Assembly: GCA_021775755.1 (NCBI GenBank)
Contig: JAJFHE010000033.1
Location: forward strand, 186,001-250,000
Origin: Hyphomicrobiales bacterium
GTDB taxonomy: Bacteria; Pseudomonadota; Alphaproteobacteria; Rhizobiales; JAJFHB01
DNA: 64,000 nt
Reading direction: 5' to 3'
Below the pieces are notes generated by a model that had not been told where the DNA came from, ran no database searches, and saw only the letters and a program-made list of their open reading frames with translations. Below, piece after piece: positions 42,961-54,443 of the stretch. Numbering within the stretch: position 1 is the stretch's first letter; every line of letters begins with the position of its first letter. A program made the translations under genes and the position numbers.

Positions 42961-44025
42961 CTACTGAGCCGCATCGCGGGCAAGCGCCAGAAACGCGCCC
43001 ACTTGTTCGTCCGTTGCCTCAAACGACGTGATGAGCCGCGCCAGCACTTCATCCCCGCCGACAAGTCCCGGCCCCTTCGGCCCGGCGCCCGGCCATTCGT
43101 AATAGACGGCGCCGGACGCCTGCAGCCGTTCATGCATGGCGCGCGGAAGGACCGGAAACATCTCATTGGCCTGACACGGGCAGGAAAGTCTCACGCCGCC
43201 GATCTCTACCAGCCCCTCAGACAGCTTCGCCGCCATGGCGTTCGCCTGGCGGGCATTGTCGAGCCAGAGACCGTTTTCCAGATACCCGCACATCTGCGCG
43301 CCGAGAAAACGACCCTTGGACCATAACTGACCGCTGCGCAGCCGGCGGAACGGAAAGCTCTCGGCATCGACGGCATCAAAAAACAGTGCCGCATCGAGCG
43401 CCATGGCGCCGTTCTTGGTGGCCCCGAAACTGAGAACGTCAACACCGGCCTTCCACGTCATTTCCGCCGCCGTACAGCCAAGCGCCACCAGCGCGTTCGC
43501 AAATCGTGCACCGTCCATATGGACCTTCAGCCCGTAAGCGTGCGCGAGATCGCAGATCGCGGCAATTTCATCGAGTGAATAGACCGTCCCGAACTCGCTC
43601 GCCTGGGTAAGGCTTAACGATGCAGCGCCGATTTGATGCGGCATCCGCTGGCCGACTTCGCCGAACGTTCGCTCCAGCGCCGGGATATCGATCTTGGCGT
43701 CGTCTCCCTCAAGCACAAGCACTTTTGAACCGCCAGTCTGAAACTCAATGGACCCGCATTCGTCCACGTGAACATGCGCCTCGTGATGGCACAGCACTGC
43801 GCGGTAAGACGGTGTGATGGCAGCCAGCGAAAGCGCATTTGCCGCGGTGCCCGTCGTCACCAGAAAAGTCGAGACGCCGGTTTCGAAGACGTCATCGATC
43901 ATGGTTTCGGCACGCTTGGTATGGGCGTCGCCTCCGTAAGTGCCGCTTGGCCCTTCATTGGATTCACGCAGAGCATCCATTACCTGCGCCGACACGCCAT
44001 ATACGTTGTCACTGGCGAAATTCAC
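42961..44025 (-). CDS. ltaE: Low-specificity L-threonine aldolase
   Basis: PLP enzyme splitting L-threonine/allo-threonine into glycine and acetaldehyde. 354 residues. Conserved pieces: NFASDNVYGVSAQVMDAL, NEGPSGTYGGDAHTKRAE, CHHEAHVHVDECGSIEF, HMDGARFANALVALG and the PLP lysine in SFGATKNGAM. Its ATG overlaps the stop of the upstream S9 peptidase gene by 4 bp (ATGA), so the pair is translationally coupled. Confidence 0.93.
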   Translation of the reverse strand: MNFASDNVYGVSAQVMDALRESNEGPSGTYGGDAHTKRAETMIDDVFETGVSTFLVTTGTAANALSLAAITPSYRAVLCHHEAHVHVDECGSIEFQTGGSKVLVLEGDDAKIDIPALERTFGEVGQRMPHQIGAASLSLTQASEFGTVYSLDEIAAICDLAHAYGLKVHMDGARFANALVALGCTAAEMTWKAGVDVLSFGATKNGAMALDAALFFDAVDAESFPFRRLRSGQLWSKGRFLGAQMCGYLENGLWLDNARQANAMAAKLSEGLVEIGGVRLSCPCQANEMFPVLPRAMHERLQASGAVYYEWPGAGPKGPGLVGGDEVLARLITSFEATDEQVGAFLALARDAAQ

Positions 44026-45986
44026 GGTATTTCCTCTTCGTTGAAAATTTTCACCCGGGGCAGCACATCAACAGGGGTAAGCCCCAGAACACGGGCGTAG
44101 AATGCATATTCGCTTGTCAGCGCGCGCACAACCGTGTCGGCCTGGCGGAATCCGTGACCTTCTCCCTCAAACTCAAGGTAGGCGACGGGCACGCCCTGCC
44201 GTTTCAAGGTGTCGACCATGTCGCGTGACTGGTTCGGTGGCACGACATTGTCTTCAAGCCCCTGAAACAGGATGACCGGCCGCGATATTTGCTCTGCATG
44301 AAAGAGCGGCGAACGCGCCGCGAACACCCGTTCGGTGTTCCCCGGCGATGTGCCCGTCAGATTGTAGATGTAACCGGCCTCGAACTTGTGCGTCAGATCG
44401 AGCAGTTTTTGAAGATCGCCAATGCCATAGTAGGACGCGCCCGCGGCAAACACATCGCGGAACGTCAGCGCACACAACACCGTAAAACCACCCGCGCTGC
44501 CGCCCGAAATGAGCAGCCGGTCCGGGTCCGCAAGCTCAAGTTCAACGAGGCGCGCCGCCATATCGACCACATCGTCCACGTCGTGCAGACCCCACTGGCC
44601 GTTCAGTGCATTGCGGTAGGCCCGGCCATAACCGGAGCTTCCCCGGTAGTCGACATCGAGATAGCCGAAGCCACGGCTCGTCCAGTACTGGATCTTAAGT
44701 TTCAAACCACGGTCCGCCATGCCCGTCGGCCCGCCATGGGCGCCGACTATGACCGGGGGAGCAGCATCTGAAGGCCCCGCAAAGCGTGCATTGGCCGGGG
44801 CGTAGTAAAGGGCGCTCACGCAAATACCCTCTCCGCGCTCAAGCGTGATGAGCTGTCCCGCAGAAACGCTGCCCGACTCCAGGTCCGCGTCAAGCCCGCG
44901 GCGCAGGATCTCAGGTGCGGCCGGCGCTTTCTCACCACGCCCAATATGCACAATCGCGGGCGCAAGCTCGTCTCCCGCCGCCACCGCCGCAACACCGCGA
45001 TCCGTCGTGCAAATGCCGTCGATCTGGCGCAATGGCGTTTCGATTTCCTCGCACGCGCCGGTATCCGGGGAAATGCGCACCAATTTGTAGGCACCCTCCT
45101 CGATGCAGGCGGCGATCAGCGTGCCCCCGCGCTCGACCGCATAACTCGACGCGCCAAGGCCCCATAACGGACGCCCAAACTCCGCATCGCGCTTTGCCAC
45201 GCATCTTACCTTTCCGTCGTCCAGGCGGAAGATATTGCTCCAGCCGGTATTGTCGAGCACGAAATACAAGCGGCCGTCGTCAGCCCATTGCGGTTGGAAA
45301 ACGTGATCGCCTGCGCCCCCGGCGGCACGGTCGGAGGAAGAAATTTCACCCGCACCATCGAGCTCGGCGACCACGAGCCGCGCGTCTTCCCAGGGCATCC
45401 ACGGCAGCATCCATTCTATCCAGCACAGACGGCCGCCAGTGCCGTCGATACGCGGATAGGCATAGAAGTCGGCGCCCCCGGCCAGTTTCGACACCGCACC
45501 AAAATCCGACTCATCCAGTTTGACCGTAACCAGATAGTTTTCCGGGGACGAATGCTGTTCGCCTTCAGTGTGGCGTTCTGCAACGGCAATCAGCCGGTCG
45601 CGGGCGCGATCGTAGGTCATGTCGGCAAACCGCATCGCCGGCTCATCCGTAATGCGTCGCGGAGGCCCGCCGTTCTTTACGACATAAAGATCTTGATCAG
45701 CCGCGTTGACGAAAAACACACCTCGCGCAGTTGCGAGAAACTCACCACCGCCATATTCGTGAACCCTTGAGCGGGCGGAGTAAGGCGCCGGCGTCAAGTC
45801 CGCAAGGTTGCCATCTTCCGCGCGCTCCACGATCACCGACCGGCCCTGTTCGGACGGCCGCATTTCGCTCCAGAAGATCCGTCCACCTACAGTCTGCACC
45901 AGACCGAAGCGCAGAGACTGGCCGGCCACCAGATCAGCGCCGATACCCGCGCCCCAGGAGCCGTACTCGGCAATGGTTTTGGTCAT
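44022..45986 (-). CDS. S9-family (prolyl oligopeptidase-like) peptidase
   Basis: 654 residues from the ATG at 45986 (MTKTIAEYGSWGAGIGADLV); the track's 46055 start adds an unlikely 23 residues. An N-terminal beta-propeller is followed by the alpha/beta hydrolase domain with nucleophile Ser in LLISGGSAGGFTVL, the acid in LFQGLEDNVVPPNQS and His in FEGEGHGFRQ. It has no signal peptide, so it is a cytoplasmic dipeptidyl/acylaminoacyl-type peptidase. Coupled to ltaE by ATGA overlap. Confidence 0.9.
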   Translation of the reverse strand: MTKTIAEYGSWGAGIGADLVAGQSLRFGLVQTVGGRIFWSEMRPSEQGRSVIVERAEDGNLADLTPAPYSARSRVHEYGGGEFLATARGVFFVNAADQDLYVVKNGGPPRRITDEPAMRFADMTYDRARDRLIAVAERHTEGEQHSSPENYLVTVKLDESDFGAVSKLAGGADFYAYPRIDGTGGRLCWIEWMLPWMPWEDARLVVAELDGAGEISSSDRAAGGAGDHVFQPQWADDGRLYFVLDNTGWSNIFRLDDGKVRCVAKRDAEFGRPLWGLGASSYAVERGGTLIAACIEEGAYKLVRISPDTGACEEIETPLRQIDGICTTDRGVAAVAAGDELAPAIVHIGRGEKAPAAPEILRRGLDADLESGSVSAGQLITLERGEGICVSALYYAPANARFAGPSDAAPPVIVGAHGGPTGMADRGLKLKIQYWTSRGFGYLDVDYRGSSGYGRAYRNALNGQWGLHDVDDVVDMAARLVELELADPDRLLISGGSAGGFTVLCALTFRDVFAAGASYYGIGDLQKLLDLTHKFEAGYIYNLTGTSPGNTERVFAARSPLFHAEQISRPVILFQGLEDNVVPPNQSRDMVDTLKRQGVPVAYLEFEGEGHGFRQADTVVRALTSEYAFYARVLGLTPVDVLPRVKIFNEEEIP

Positions 45987-46444
45987 ACGTTCAACACACC
46001 CCAAACACCTGAGATCGCGTAACCTATCGGCCCTGCGGCGCATTGCCCAGATCAATCAACGGACCATTCGTCGAACTTGTGCCCTAGGTGCAAATCTGGC
46101 ATCTTGAAGCCGGAAAGGACAGGACTATTGTCCTTTCTCGCCGGCATAATCCCGCAAATGATGCTCCTGTGTCTATTGCGGACGATATGGGGATGCCGGT
46201 AAGAGCGGCGCTGAATCGTGTGGAAAACACGGGCCACAGACCATCGCAGGGAACCGAAATCGGGCGATCATCACGCTTTGAGGTTTCCATTGCAGATGTT
46301 GACGCCGCCTCTCGGCCAGAACCGATGGCAGCCGCGCGCGACGGATCCGACCGGATCGGCCGCACGAGCAGCAACCGGTGCGGCTGAAACCGGCAACATT
46401 CGCGCCTGTTTTGCTGGGCGCTTGAACGGCGAACAAGGGACTGC
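45987..46444. other. Divergent intergenic region upstream of gltB, 458 bp
   Basis: Contains promoters for the S9 peptidase and gltB. The clearest structure is an inverted repeat AAAGGACA-GGACTAT-TGTCCTTT at 46114-46136, which could be an operator or leader hairpin. The 99-residue ORF at 46088 has no recognised features and overlaps the repeat, so it is not called. Nothing else stands out. Confidence 0.5.
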
Positions 46445-49400
46445 ATGAACGATATGACGCGGCGGCAAGAAAACAACAGCGGGAACGATGCTTCGGCGGG
46501 CGGCTCGAGAGCATTCATGCCTGTGCCATCCTCAGGTCTGCCTCACGTGCAGGGCCTTTACGATCCGCGCCGCGAACATGATGCCTGCGGCATCGGCTTT
46601 GTCGTCAATATTCACAACGTCGCGAGCCGCGGCATCGTTGAAGACGGCATCGCAATCCTCGCCAATCTTGAGCACCGCGGTGCTGTCGGCGCCGACCCGC
46701 TCGCCGGCGACGGTTGCGGTTTGATGGTGCAGTTGCCACACCAGCTTTTCGCCGAAGACGCCGCAAGGCTCGGGTTCGAACTGCCGCAACCTGGGCATTA
46801 TGGCGTTTGCTACATGTTCCTCCCGACCGACGATGTGGCGCGCGCCAAAACCGAGGAAGAGCTCAAGGCTGCGGTCGAGGAAGAAGGCTTGAGCATCATC
46901 GGGTGGCGCGACGTGCCGGTCGATAATTCCGTGCTCGGCCAGACGGTGTTAGCGACCGAGCCCGTGCACCGCCAGGCATTCATCGGTGGGGGTGAGAAGT
47001 TCGAGAATGTCGATGATTTCGAGCGTAAGCTCTATGTCGTGCGCAAGCTCGTCTCAAACCGCGTGCTGGCCCGCGACGACATAGATTTTGCCGAATACTA
47101 CGTCGTCGGCTGCTCCGCCCGAACCATTGTCTATAAGGGCATGGTGCTGGCGCCGAACCTGTCGCGCTATTATCTAGACCTCGCCGACAAGCGCTTTGTA
47201 TCGGCGCTGGCCCTCGTTCACCAGCGCTTCTCAACCAACACCTTCCCGTCCTGGAGCCTCGCGCATCCCTTCCGCTTCACCTGCCACAACGGTGAAATCA
47301 ACACCTTGCGCGGCAACATGAACTGGATGAATGCACGCCACGCCAACATGAGCTCAAACGTCTATGGCGAGGACATGGGCAAGCTGTGGCCGATTTCGTA
47401 TGAGGGCCAGAGCGATTCTGCCTGTTTCGACAACGCCCTGGAACTGCTCTATCAGGGCGGTTACTCGCTGCCGCATGCCATGATGATGCTCATCCCGGAG
47501 GCCTGGCACGGCAACCCGTTGATGGATGAGAATCGGCGGACGTTTTACGAATACCACGCCGCCATCATGGAGCCCTGGGACGGTCCTGCCGCGATCGCCT
47601 TCACCGACGGCAAGCAGATTGGCGCAACGCTCGACCGCAACGGCCTGAGACCGGCACGATATCTGGTGACCGATGACGGCGTCGTCATGCTGGCATCGGA
47701 AATGGGCGTATTGCCGATCGAGGAAAAGCGCATCGTCCAGAAGTGGCGCCTGCAACCGGGCAAGATGCTGCTGATCGATCTGGAAGAAAAGCGCATCGTT
47801 TCCGACAACGAACTGAAAGAACAGCTCGCGACCGCCCTGCCCTATCAAAACTGGCTCGACCGCACCCAGGTCCTGTTACGCGATCTGCCGGATGTGGCCA
47901 TTTCCGCGACCCGTTCCAACACCAGTCTCCTTCACCGCCAGCAGGCCTTTGGCTACACGCAGGAAGATATCAAGTTCCTGATGACGCCGATGGCACAGAC
48001 CGGTCAGGAGGCGATCGGCTCCATGGGCACCGACACGCCCATATCCGCGCTGTCGTCGAAACCGAAACTCCTGCACACCTATTTCAAGCAGCTCTTTGCA
48101 CAGGTGACGAACCCGCCGATCGATCCGATCCGCGAGGAACTCGTAATGTCGCTTGTGTCCTTCATCGGGCCACGCCCCAACCTGCTCGACCTTGAGGGCA
48201 CCTCGACCCATATGCGCCTTGAAGTGCCGCAGCCGATCCTCACCAATGAGGACCTGGAAAAGATCCGCGCCATCGGCGACATCTGGGACAATCCGTTCCA
48301 CACGGTCACATTCGATATCACCTACCGCGCCGACAAGGGCGCGGATAACATGCAGACTGCACTTGATCAGTTGTGCGAGCGTGCTGTGACGTCGGTGCGC
48401 AACGGTTACAACATCATCATTCTGTCAGACCGCATGTGCGGTTCAGAGCGGGTTCCGATCCCCTCGCTCCTTGCAACATCCGCCGTGCACCACCACCTCA
48501 TTCGCGCCGGCCTTCGCACGTCCGTCGGCCTCGTCGTCGAAACCGGTGAAGCGCGCGAAATACACCAGTTCTGCGTTCTTGCAGGATATGGCGCCGAAGC
48601 CATCAATCCCTACCTCGCCTTCGAAACGCTTGAAGACATGCTGCCTCTGCTCGAGGAATCCATGAGCAAGGCGGAGGTTACCAAGCGCTTCATCAAGGCG
48701 GTCAACAAAGGTATTTTGAAGGTCATGTCCAAAATGGGCATTTCGACCTATCAGTCCTATTGCGGCGCCCAGATCTTCGACGCCGTGGGGCTGCGCAGCG
48801 ACTTTGTCGAGAAATACTTTTTCGGCACCAACACCCAGGTTGAAGGTATCGGGCTGCAGGAGATCGCCGAAGAGACGATCCGGCGCCACAATTCGGCCTT
48901 TGGTGGCTCGCCGCTCTACAAATCCGCCCTCGATGTCGGCGGGGAGTACGCTTTCCGCCTGCGCGGTGAACAGCACATGTGGTCACCCACATCGGTTGCC
49001 GATCTGCAGCACGCGGTACGCGGCAACAGTCAGGACAAGTACCGTTCCTTCGCCGCACAGATCAATGAACAAAGCGAACAGCTGATGACCCTGCGCGGTT
49101 TGTTCGAACTGCGCACCGCCGAAGAGATGGGCCGCAAGGCGATCCCTCTGGAAGAAGTCGAGCCGGCGAAAGCCATCGTTAAGCGGTTTTCCACCGGCGC
49201 CATGTCGTTCGGCTCGATCAGCCGCGAAGCGCACACAACGCTCGCCATCGCCATGAACCGCATGGGCGGCAAGTCCAATACCGGCGAAGGCGGCGAGGAG
49301 CCGGACCGTTTCGAGCCGCTGCCGAACGGCGATTCCATGCGCTCCGCGATCAAACAGGTCGCCTCCGGCAGGTTCGGCGTGACGGCGGAATACCTCATCA

Positions 49401-51181
49401 ACGCCGATATGATCCAGATAAAGATGGCGCAGGGAGCAAAGCCCGGTGAAGGCGGCCAGCTGCCCGGCCACAAGGTCGATGCGACCATCGCCAAGGTGCG
49501 CTATTCGACGCCGGGTGTCGGCCTCATCTCGCCGCCACCGCACCACGACATCTATTCCATCGAGGATCTGGCGCAGCTGATTTTCGATCTGAAGAATGTT
49601 AATCCGGCAGCCGATATATCCGTCAAACTCGTATCCGAGGTAGGCGTCGGCACGGTTGCCGCGGGCGTTGCCAAGGCGCGCGCCGATCACGTCACCATCT
49701 CGGGCTTCGAGGGCGGCACCGGCGCCAGCCCCCTGACCTCCATAAAGCACGCCGGCAGCCCCTGGGAAGTGGGGCTTGCGGAAACCCAGCAGACGCTGGT
49801 GATGAACAACCTGCGCGGCCGCATCGCCGTTCAGGTAGATGGCGGCGTGCGCACCGGGCGCGATGTTGTTGTGGGCGCGCTGCTCGGCGCCGACGAGATG
49901 GGATTTGCCACCGCGCCGCTGATTGCGGCGGGTTGCATCATGATGCGCAAATGCCACCTCAACACCTGCCCCGTCGGCGTCGCCACGCAGGACCCGGAGT
50001 TGCGCAAGAAATTTTCCGGTCTGCCCGAGCACATCGTCAACTACTTCTTCTTCGTCGCCGAAGAGGTGCGCGAGTATATGGCGGCACTCGGTTTTGCAAC
50101 ATTCGATGAAATGATCGGCCAGACCGACTGCCTCGACAAGCGCAACGCCATCGGTCACTGGAAAGCACAGGGCCTCGAATTCGCCAGCATCTTCCACAAG
50201 CCCGACGTCGGCGCCGACGTTGCGATTTACAACTGCGAGCGCCAGAGCCATCCGATCGACGACATTCTCGACCGCACGCTGATCGCCGAAGCGGAAGCTG
50301 CACTGGAAAACGCAAAGCCCGTCAAGCTGTCGCTGCCCATCAAGAACACCGACCGCAGCGCCGGCACGATGCTGTCGGGCGAAGTTGCAAAGCGCCACGG
50401 CCACGCTGGCCTGCCGGACGACACAATCTGCGTTTCGCTGGAGGGCACGGCCGGCCAGAGCTTCGGCGCCTTTCTCGCTCACGGAGTGACACTCGATCTT
50501 GTCGGCGAAGCTAACGACTACGTCGGCAAGGGCCTGTCCGGTGGACGGCTCGTCATCAGGCCGCCGGACGACAGCGGCATCGTTCCAGAAGAAAGCATTA
50601 TTGTCGGCAACACTGTGCTCTATGGCGCGATTTCCGGTGAATGCTATTTCCGCGGCGTTGCGGGCGAGCGGTTCGCCGTGCGCAACTCCGGTGCGATTGC
50701 GGTCGTCGAGGGCACCGGCGATCACGGCTGCGAGTACATGACCGGAGGGATTGTCGTCGTCATCGGTCATACCGGGCGCAATTTCGCGGCCGGCATGAGC
50801 GGCGGCGTCGCCTATGTACTCGACGAGGCCGGTGATTTCGAGCGGCGGTGCAATCTTGCTATGGTCGACCTCGAACCGGTCGTCGCGGAAGCTGAAACCC
50901 TTGAGCGTATCGGCCACCAAAGCGATGACCTTGAAAGCCACGGTCTCGTTGACATCGGCAAGGACATGACGCGCCATGACGCGGAGCGCTTGTTCCAGCT
51001 AGTCGAAAATCACAGCCGCTACACTGCCTCAACCCAGGCTAGGAAAATCCTGGAGAACTGGGACGAGTATCTGCCCAGATTCGTCAAGGTCATGCCCGTC
51101 GAATACCGGCGCGCGCTCTTGGAAATGGAGCAAGCGGGAGCCACCGGCGATATGGCTATCGGCATCAGCGGGGGCAAGTAA
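46445..51181 (+). CDS. gltB: Glutamate synthase (NADPH) large subunit
   Basis: Makes two glutamates from glutamine and 2-oxoglutarate together with GltD. 1578 residues. A ~47-residue propeptide precedes the nucleophile Cys48 in [12 protein letters not shown] (class II glutaminase). Then come the central domain, the FMN/synthase domain ([35 protein letters not shown]) and the 3Fe-4S cysteines in [15 protein letters not shown]. The glycine-rich C-terminal beta-helix ([29 protein letters not shown]) completes it. Followed after 2 bp by gltD. Confidence 0.98.
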   Translation: MNDMTRRQENNSGNDASAGGSRAFMPVPSSGLPHVQGLYDPRREHDACGIGFVVNIHNVASRGIVEDGIAILANLEHRGAVGADPLAGDGCGLMVQLPHQLFAEDAARLGFELPQPGHYGVCYMFLPTDDVARAKTEEELKAAVEEEGLSIIGWRDVPVDNSVLGQTVLATEPVHRQAFIGGGEKFENVDDFERKLYVVRKLVSNRVLARDDIDFAEYYVVGCSARTIVYKGMVLAPNLSRYYLDLADKRFVSALALVHQRFSTNTFPSWSLAHPFRFTCHNGEINTLRGNMNWMNARHANMSSNVYGEDMGKLWPISYEGQSDSACFDNALELLYQGGYSLPHAMMMLIPEAWHGNPLMDENRRTFYEYHAAIMEPWDGPAAIAFTDGKQIGATLDRNGLRPARYLVTDDGVVMLASEMGVLPIEEKRIVQKWRLQPGKMLLIDLEEKRIVSDNELKEQLATALPYQNWLDRTQVLLRDLPDVAISATRSNTSLLHRQQAFGYTQEDIKFLMTPMAQTGQEAIGSMGTDTPISALSSKPKLLHTYFKQLFAQVTNPPIDPIREELVMSLVSFIGPRPNLLDLEGTSTHMRLEVPQPILTNEDLEKIRAIGDIWDNPFHTVTFDITYRADKGADNMQTALDQLCERAVTSVRNGYNIIILSDRMCGSERVPIPSLLATSAVHHHLIRAGLRTSVGLVVETGEAREIHQFCVLAGYGAEAINPYLAFETLEDMLPLLEESMSKAEVTKRFIKAVNKGILKVMSKMGISTYQSYCGAQIFDAVGLRSDFVEKYFFGTNTQVEGIGLQEIAEETIRRHNSAFGGSPLYKSALDVGGEYAFRLRGEQHMWSPTSVADLQHAVRGNSQDKYRSFAAQINEQSEQLMTLRGLFELRTAEEMGRKAIPLEEVEPAKAIVKRFSTGAMSFGSISREAHTTLAIAMNRMGGKSNTGEGGEEPDRFEPLPNGDSMRSAIKQVASGRFGVTAEYLINADMIQIKMAQGAKPGEGGQLPGHKVDATIAKVRYSTPGVGLISPPPHHDIYSIEDLAQLIFDLKNVNPAADISVKLVSEVGVGTVAAGVAKARADHVTISGFEGGTGASPLTSIKHAGSPWEVGLAETQQTLVMNNLRGRIAVQVDGGVRTGRDVVVGALLGADEMGFATAPLIAAGCIMMRKCHLNTCPVGVATQDPELRKKFSGLPEHIVNYFFFVAEEVREYMAALGFATFDEMIGQTDCLDKRNAIGHWKAQGLEFASIFHKPDVGADVAIYNCERQSHPIDDILDRTLIAEAEAALENAKPVKLSLPIKNTDRSAGTMLSGEVAKRHGHAGLPDDTICVSLEGTAGQSFGAFLAHGVTLDLVGEANDYVGKGLSGGRLVIRPPDDSGIVPEESIIVGNTVLYGAISGECYFRGVAGERFAVRNSGAIAVVEGTGDHGCEYMTGGIVVVIGHTGRNFAAGMSGGVAYVLDEAGDFERRCNLAMVDLEPVVAEAETLERIGHQSDDLESHGLVDIGKDMTRHDAERLFQLVENHSRYTASTQARKILENWDEYLPRFVKVMPVEYRRALLEMEQAGATGDMAIGISGGK

Positions 51182-51183
51182 AC

Positions 51184-52602
51184 ATGGGCAAGATCACCGG
51201 TTTCCTCGAAATCGACCGGCAGGAGCGCCGCTACAAGCCCGCCTCCGACCGACTTCGCAACTTTCGCGAATTCATGATCCCGCTGGAACAGCGCGACGTT
51301 GAGCGCCAGGCGGCGCGCTGCATGGATTGCGGCATCCCCTATTGCCACAGCGGCTGCCCGGTGAATAACCAGATCCCCGACTGGAACGACCTCGTCTACC
51401 GTCAGGACTGGCGTCAGGCATCGGACAACCTGCATTCGACGAATAACTTCCCGGAGTTTACAGGCCGTATTTGCCCCGCGCCCTGCGAGGCCGCATGCAC
51501 TCTCAATATCGACGAAAACCCGGTAACCATCAAAACCATCGAGTGCGCCATCGTCGACCGCGCCTGGGAGGAGGGCTGGCTCTCTCCTGAAATCAACGCC
51601 ACCCGGTCGGGCAGAAAAGTTGCCGTTGTCGGCTCGGGCCCGGCCGGACTTGCTGCCGCACAGCAGCTGGCCCGCGCCGGTCACGATGTCAATCTGTTTG
51701 AAAAGAACGCCAAACCGGGCGGTCTTCTGCGCTACGGCATTCCCGACTTCAAGATGGAAAAGCACCTCATTGACCGGCGTATGCGGCAGATGGAATCCGA
51801 AGGCGTCGTAATCCATTGCAACGTCCATGTCGGCGTCGACAAAACCGTTGCGGATCTGGGAGCAGAACACGATGCAGTGCTGCTGGCGGGCGGTTCCGAA
51901 CATCCCCGTGATCTGCCGATCGACGGCCGCGACCTTGAAGGTGTGCACTACGCCATGGAGTTCCTGCCGCAGCAGAACCGCCGCAACGGCGACGAACCGC
52001 TGGGCGATGTGGAACATATCCTTGCCGGCGGCAAGCATGTGGTTGTCGTCGGCGGCGGCGACACCGGATCTGATTGCATCGGCACATCCTTTCGCCAGGG
52101 CGCTCTGTCCGTCACGCAACTTGAAATCATGCCGCTGCCGCCGGAGCACGAAAACAAGGCGCTGACCTGGCCGCACTGGCCCTTGAAGATGCGCACGTCT
52201 TCCAGCCAGGCGGAAGGCGCTGAACGCGGCTTTTCGGTGATGACGACACACCTTGAAGGCAAAGTCGGACACGTGACCAGGGCGCATTGCATCAAGGTCG
52301 ATGAAAAATTCGAGGAGATCGAAGGCTCCGCATTTACGTTGAAAGCCGATCTCGTGCTGCTGGCCATGGGCTTCGTGCATCCCGTACACGAAGGCATGAT
52401 CACCGATCTTGGCCTCGACCTCGATGCACGCGGCAATGTCAGCGCTAACGAGCTTGACTACCAGACGTCGCGGGAGAAGGTGTTTGCCGCCGGCGACATC
52501 CGCCGCGGCCAGTCTCTGGTTGTGTGGGCAATCCGCGAGGGGCGCCAGGCCGCCCATGCGGTCGACGCCTATCTCATGGGATCATCCGATCTACCCCGAT
52601 GA
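51184..52602 (+). CDS. gltD: Glutamate synthase (NADPH) small subunit
   Basis: 472-residue flavoprotein that passes electrons from NADPH to GltB. N-terminal cysteine clusters for 4Fe-4S centres ([20 protein letters not shown] and [11 protein letters not shown]), FAD motif [25 protein letters not shown] motif GGGDTGSDC, and C-terminal FAASDIRRGQS-like [15 protein letters not shown]. Two bases after the gltB stop: one operon. Convergent with the small membrane protein at 52624. Confidence 0.98.
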   Translation: MGKITGFLEIDRQERRYKPASDRLRNFREFMIPLEQRDVERQAARCMDCGIPYCHSGCPVNNQIPDWNDLVYRQDWRQASDNLHSTNNFPEFTGRICPAPCEAACTLNIDENPVTIKTIECAIVDRAWEEGWLSPEINATRSGRKVAVVGSGPAGLAAAQQLARAGHDVNLFEKNAKPGGLLRYGIPDFKMEKHLIDRRMRQMESEGVVIHCNVHVGVDKTVADLGAEHDAVLLAGGSEHPRDLPIDGRDLEGVHYAMEFLPQQNRRNGDEPLGDVEHILAGGKHVVVVGGGDTGSDCIGTSFRQGALSVTQLEIMPLPPEHENKALTWPHWPLKMRTSSSQAEGAERGFSVMTTHLEGKVGHVTRAHCIKVDEKFEEIEGSAFTLKADLVLLAMGFVHPVHEGMITDLGLDLDARGNVSANELDYQTSREKVFAAGDIRRGQSLVVWAIREGRQAAHAVDAYLMGSSDLPR

Positions 52603-52623
52603 CCGGGTGGTATTGCTCTTGAT

Positions 52624-52995
52624 TCAGCCGAATCCGACCAGCTGAAGCACCACCGATGCGGCGAGCAGCACGATGGAGATGACAATCGTGCGCTGTGCGA
52701 ACCATAAGTAGACCTCGCGCAGGATTTCGCCGATGACCCGTTGCGCGACCTCTGCGGGCGGTCGGGCGGCCTTGGCGAGGATGATCCATGTTTCGGTGCG
52801 TTTGTAAGGCCGTGTGCGCGCCCGCAAAGCGCAGTAGCCGAGGACAGCCGTCATAAGCAGGCATAAAACGCCACCGGCGCGCGCGGCCAGTACCGGCTCG
52901 AAGCTCAACCCGAACATGAGGCAGAAGATAGCCAGGCCGGCAAATCCGCTGGCGCGCCCGACAGAAACGAAAGCGGCATTTTCTATCTCGTCCAT
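52624..52995 (-). CDS. Small inner-membrane protein, hypothetical
   Basis: 123 residues from the ATG at 52995 (MDEIENAAFVSVGRASGFAG), with GAGG about 7 bases upstream; the track start at 53058 is less likely. Three hydrophobic segments: SGFAGLAIFCLMFGLSFEPV, AGGVLCLLMTAVLGYCALRA, and IVISIVLLAASVVLQLVGF at the C-terminus. A soluble basic/aromatic loop (RARTRPYKRTETW) lies between the second and third. Family not recognised; similar proteins of this layout are common in Rhizobiales. Confidence 0.72.
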   Translation of the reverse strand: MDEIENAAFVSVGRASGFAGLAIFCLMFGLSFEPVLAARAGGVLCLLMTAVLGYCALRARTRPYKRTETWIILAKAARPPAEVAQRVIGEILREVYLWFAQRTIVISIVLLAASVVLQLVGFG

Positions 52996-53076
52996 GAGAG
53001 AACCTCGCATGCCCAACACGAACATTCTGGCGGGCGCCGCGAAACCATGCAAATTCAAGAAAGCTGGAGGTTGAGG

Positions 53077-54261
53077 CTACTGCCGCGGCCAGGAGAAATC
53101 ATCCGCGCGCCCAGGTCGCGACTCAACCACGTTTCCGTCCAGCAGGACACCCGCCGCTACCGTTCCAGGAACAACCGCCGGTGCGTAGCGGCCTGTGCCA
53201 AGCCCGGAAACGGTAACCGTTTGCGCGCCCTGACCGCGTACCGTTGCGTTTAGGCCCGTCGAACCGTCGCCGCCGGGTTCAGTGCGCACGAGGGTGATCT
53301 CCGGTCCAAGATCCACTCTGAGTGCGGCGCCAGATTCGCTGACCTGCCCGAATATCGGAACCGAGGCGACTGTTGAGCGCACCTCTGTGACTTCCGCCGG
53401 TGCCGCCGCCGTACCCTCGCCGACAACCACCGGCTCAAGCTCGCTGAGGCCGCCGGTTTCGGCGGCTTCGACGTCGCGCTCGACAACGGCCATAACGATC
53501 TTCGCCACCTTGTCATTACCGCGCCGCAGGAAGCGGACGCCATCACGGGTGCGCAGCCGATGCTCTTCGCCGTTCACATCGAGCCCGCGGTCGGTATAGG
53601 ACCCGTCGGGGTTCGAAAACGTCTCGCGCACGGGAATGAACCGCATTTGTGCGGTGTTGACCCGCTCACGCTGCACTTCGGTAACCTGACGCACCGCACG
53701 GTCGTAATCGGCACGCGCCATGGGCGGCAGCTCGACCCAGTAAACAGCGGTGCCCGCGGCACGCAGCTGGTCGAGTATGCGGTCGACATATTGTACGTAG
53801 GCCTGACGCCACAGATCCGACCCGAGATTGTAGCGGCCCGCCGGCGTCGACACGCTGCCCGTGTCGTTCGAACCGACGAGGATAATCGCAATATCGACGC
53901 GCTGGCGTTCAAGGATGCGTCCGATTGCGGCGTGCCAGTCATAGCGGTCCGGCCGCGCAAGTCCCGTCCCCGCCTTGCCGCGCGGCAAGATGCGGTACCG
54001 GTCATTGCCATGCACGTAGCGCTTGAGGCCGGCGGCCAGTCCTTCGGAAATCCGGTCGCCGAAAATGAAGACGTTGAACTGCTCCTGCGACCGGCGAATG
54101 TAACTGCCGAACCGGTTCCGTACTGGCTGCCCGGCCGGCTCTTCCGCCGCCACCGCTGGCTCCGCCGAGGTATCCTGCGCCAGCGCAGACTGTTCCGGCA
54201 GCATGGCAGCGAGCGCTACCAGGCAGATGCACACGAGCAGGGTCCAGAACCAATTCATCAT
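53077..54261 (-). CDS. DUF459 (SGNH-like) periplasmic protein lacking catalytic Ser and His
   Basis: 394 residues, N-terminal export segment (FWTLLVCICLVALAAMLPEQ). The DUF459 core spans ~50-270: FNVFIFGDRISEGLAAGLKR, IILVGSNDTGS, VYWVELPPM and DGVRFLRRGNDKVAKIV. In active SGNH/DUF459 hydrolases the first block reads GDS and the last DG-H; here the nucleophile Ser and the catalytic His are both Arg, while the Asn of GSND is kept. A C-terminal ~120-residue beta-rich extension follows. Likely a non-catalytic, possibly glycan-binding, envelope protein. Confidence 0.82.
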   Translation of the reverse strand: MMNWFWTLLVCICLVALAAMLPEQSALAQDTSAEPAVAAEEPAGQPVRNRFGSYIRRSQEQFNVFIFGDRISEGLAAGLKRYVHGNDRYRILPRGKAGTGLARPDRYDWHAAIGRILERQRVDIAIILVGSNDTGSVSTPAGRYNLGSDLWRQAYVQYVDRILDQLRAAGTAVYWVELPPMARADYDRAVRQVTEVQRERVNTAQMRFIPVRETFSNPDGSYTDRGLDVNGEEHRLRTRDGVRFLRRGNDKVAKIVMAVVERDVEAAETGGLSELEPVVVGEGTAAAPAEVTEVRSTVASVPIFGQVSESGAALRVDLGPEITLVRTEPGGDGSTGLNATVRGQGAQTVTVSGLGTGRYAPAVVPGTVAAGVLLDGNVVESRPGRADDFSWPRQ

Positions 54262-54443
54262 CTAGACGATAAGCCTTCATTCCATAGCTTGCACAGGTGC
54301 GACACCGATTATCTAGCGTGGAACGCCGTCAATGTCACCGCCACTGTCATTCTGCGGATCCCGGGTGGCGATTTTGCGGCGCACACAAGGGCGCCAGCCG
54401 CGCCGGCCGCATAACGGGCGGGATGCCTGCGGACCGCGGCGTA

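Noticed and set aside
46088-46387. 99-residue ORF upstream of gltB
   Set aside because: No ribosome site of note, no motif, and it covers the inverted repeat in the gltB leader.
48983-50977. 664-residue minus-strand ORF opposite gltB
   Set aside because: Antisense frame of a highly conserved gene in GC-rich DNA; the translation has no recognisable motif and gltB is certain.
51019-52557. 512-residue minus-strand ORF opposite gltD
   Set aside because: Shadow of gltD, whose iron-sulfur and FAD motifs are clear.
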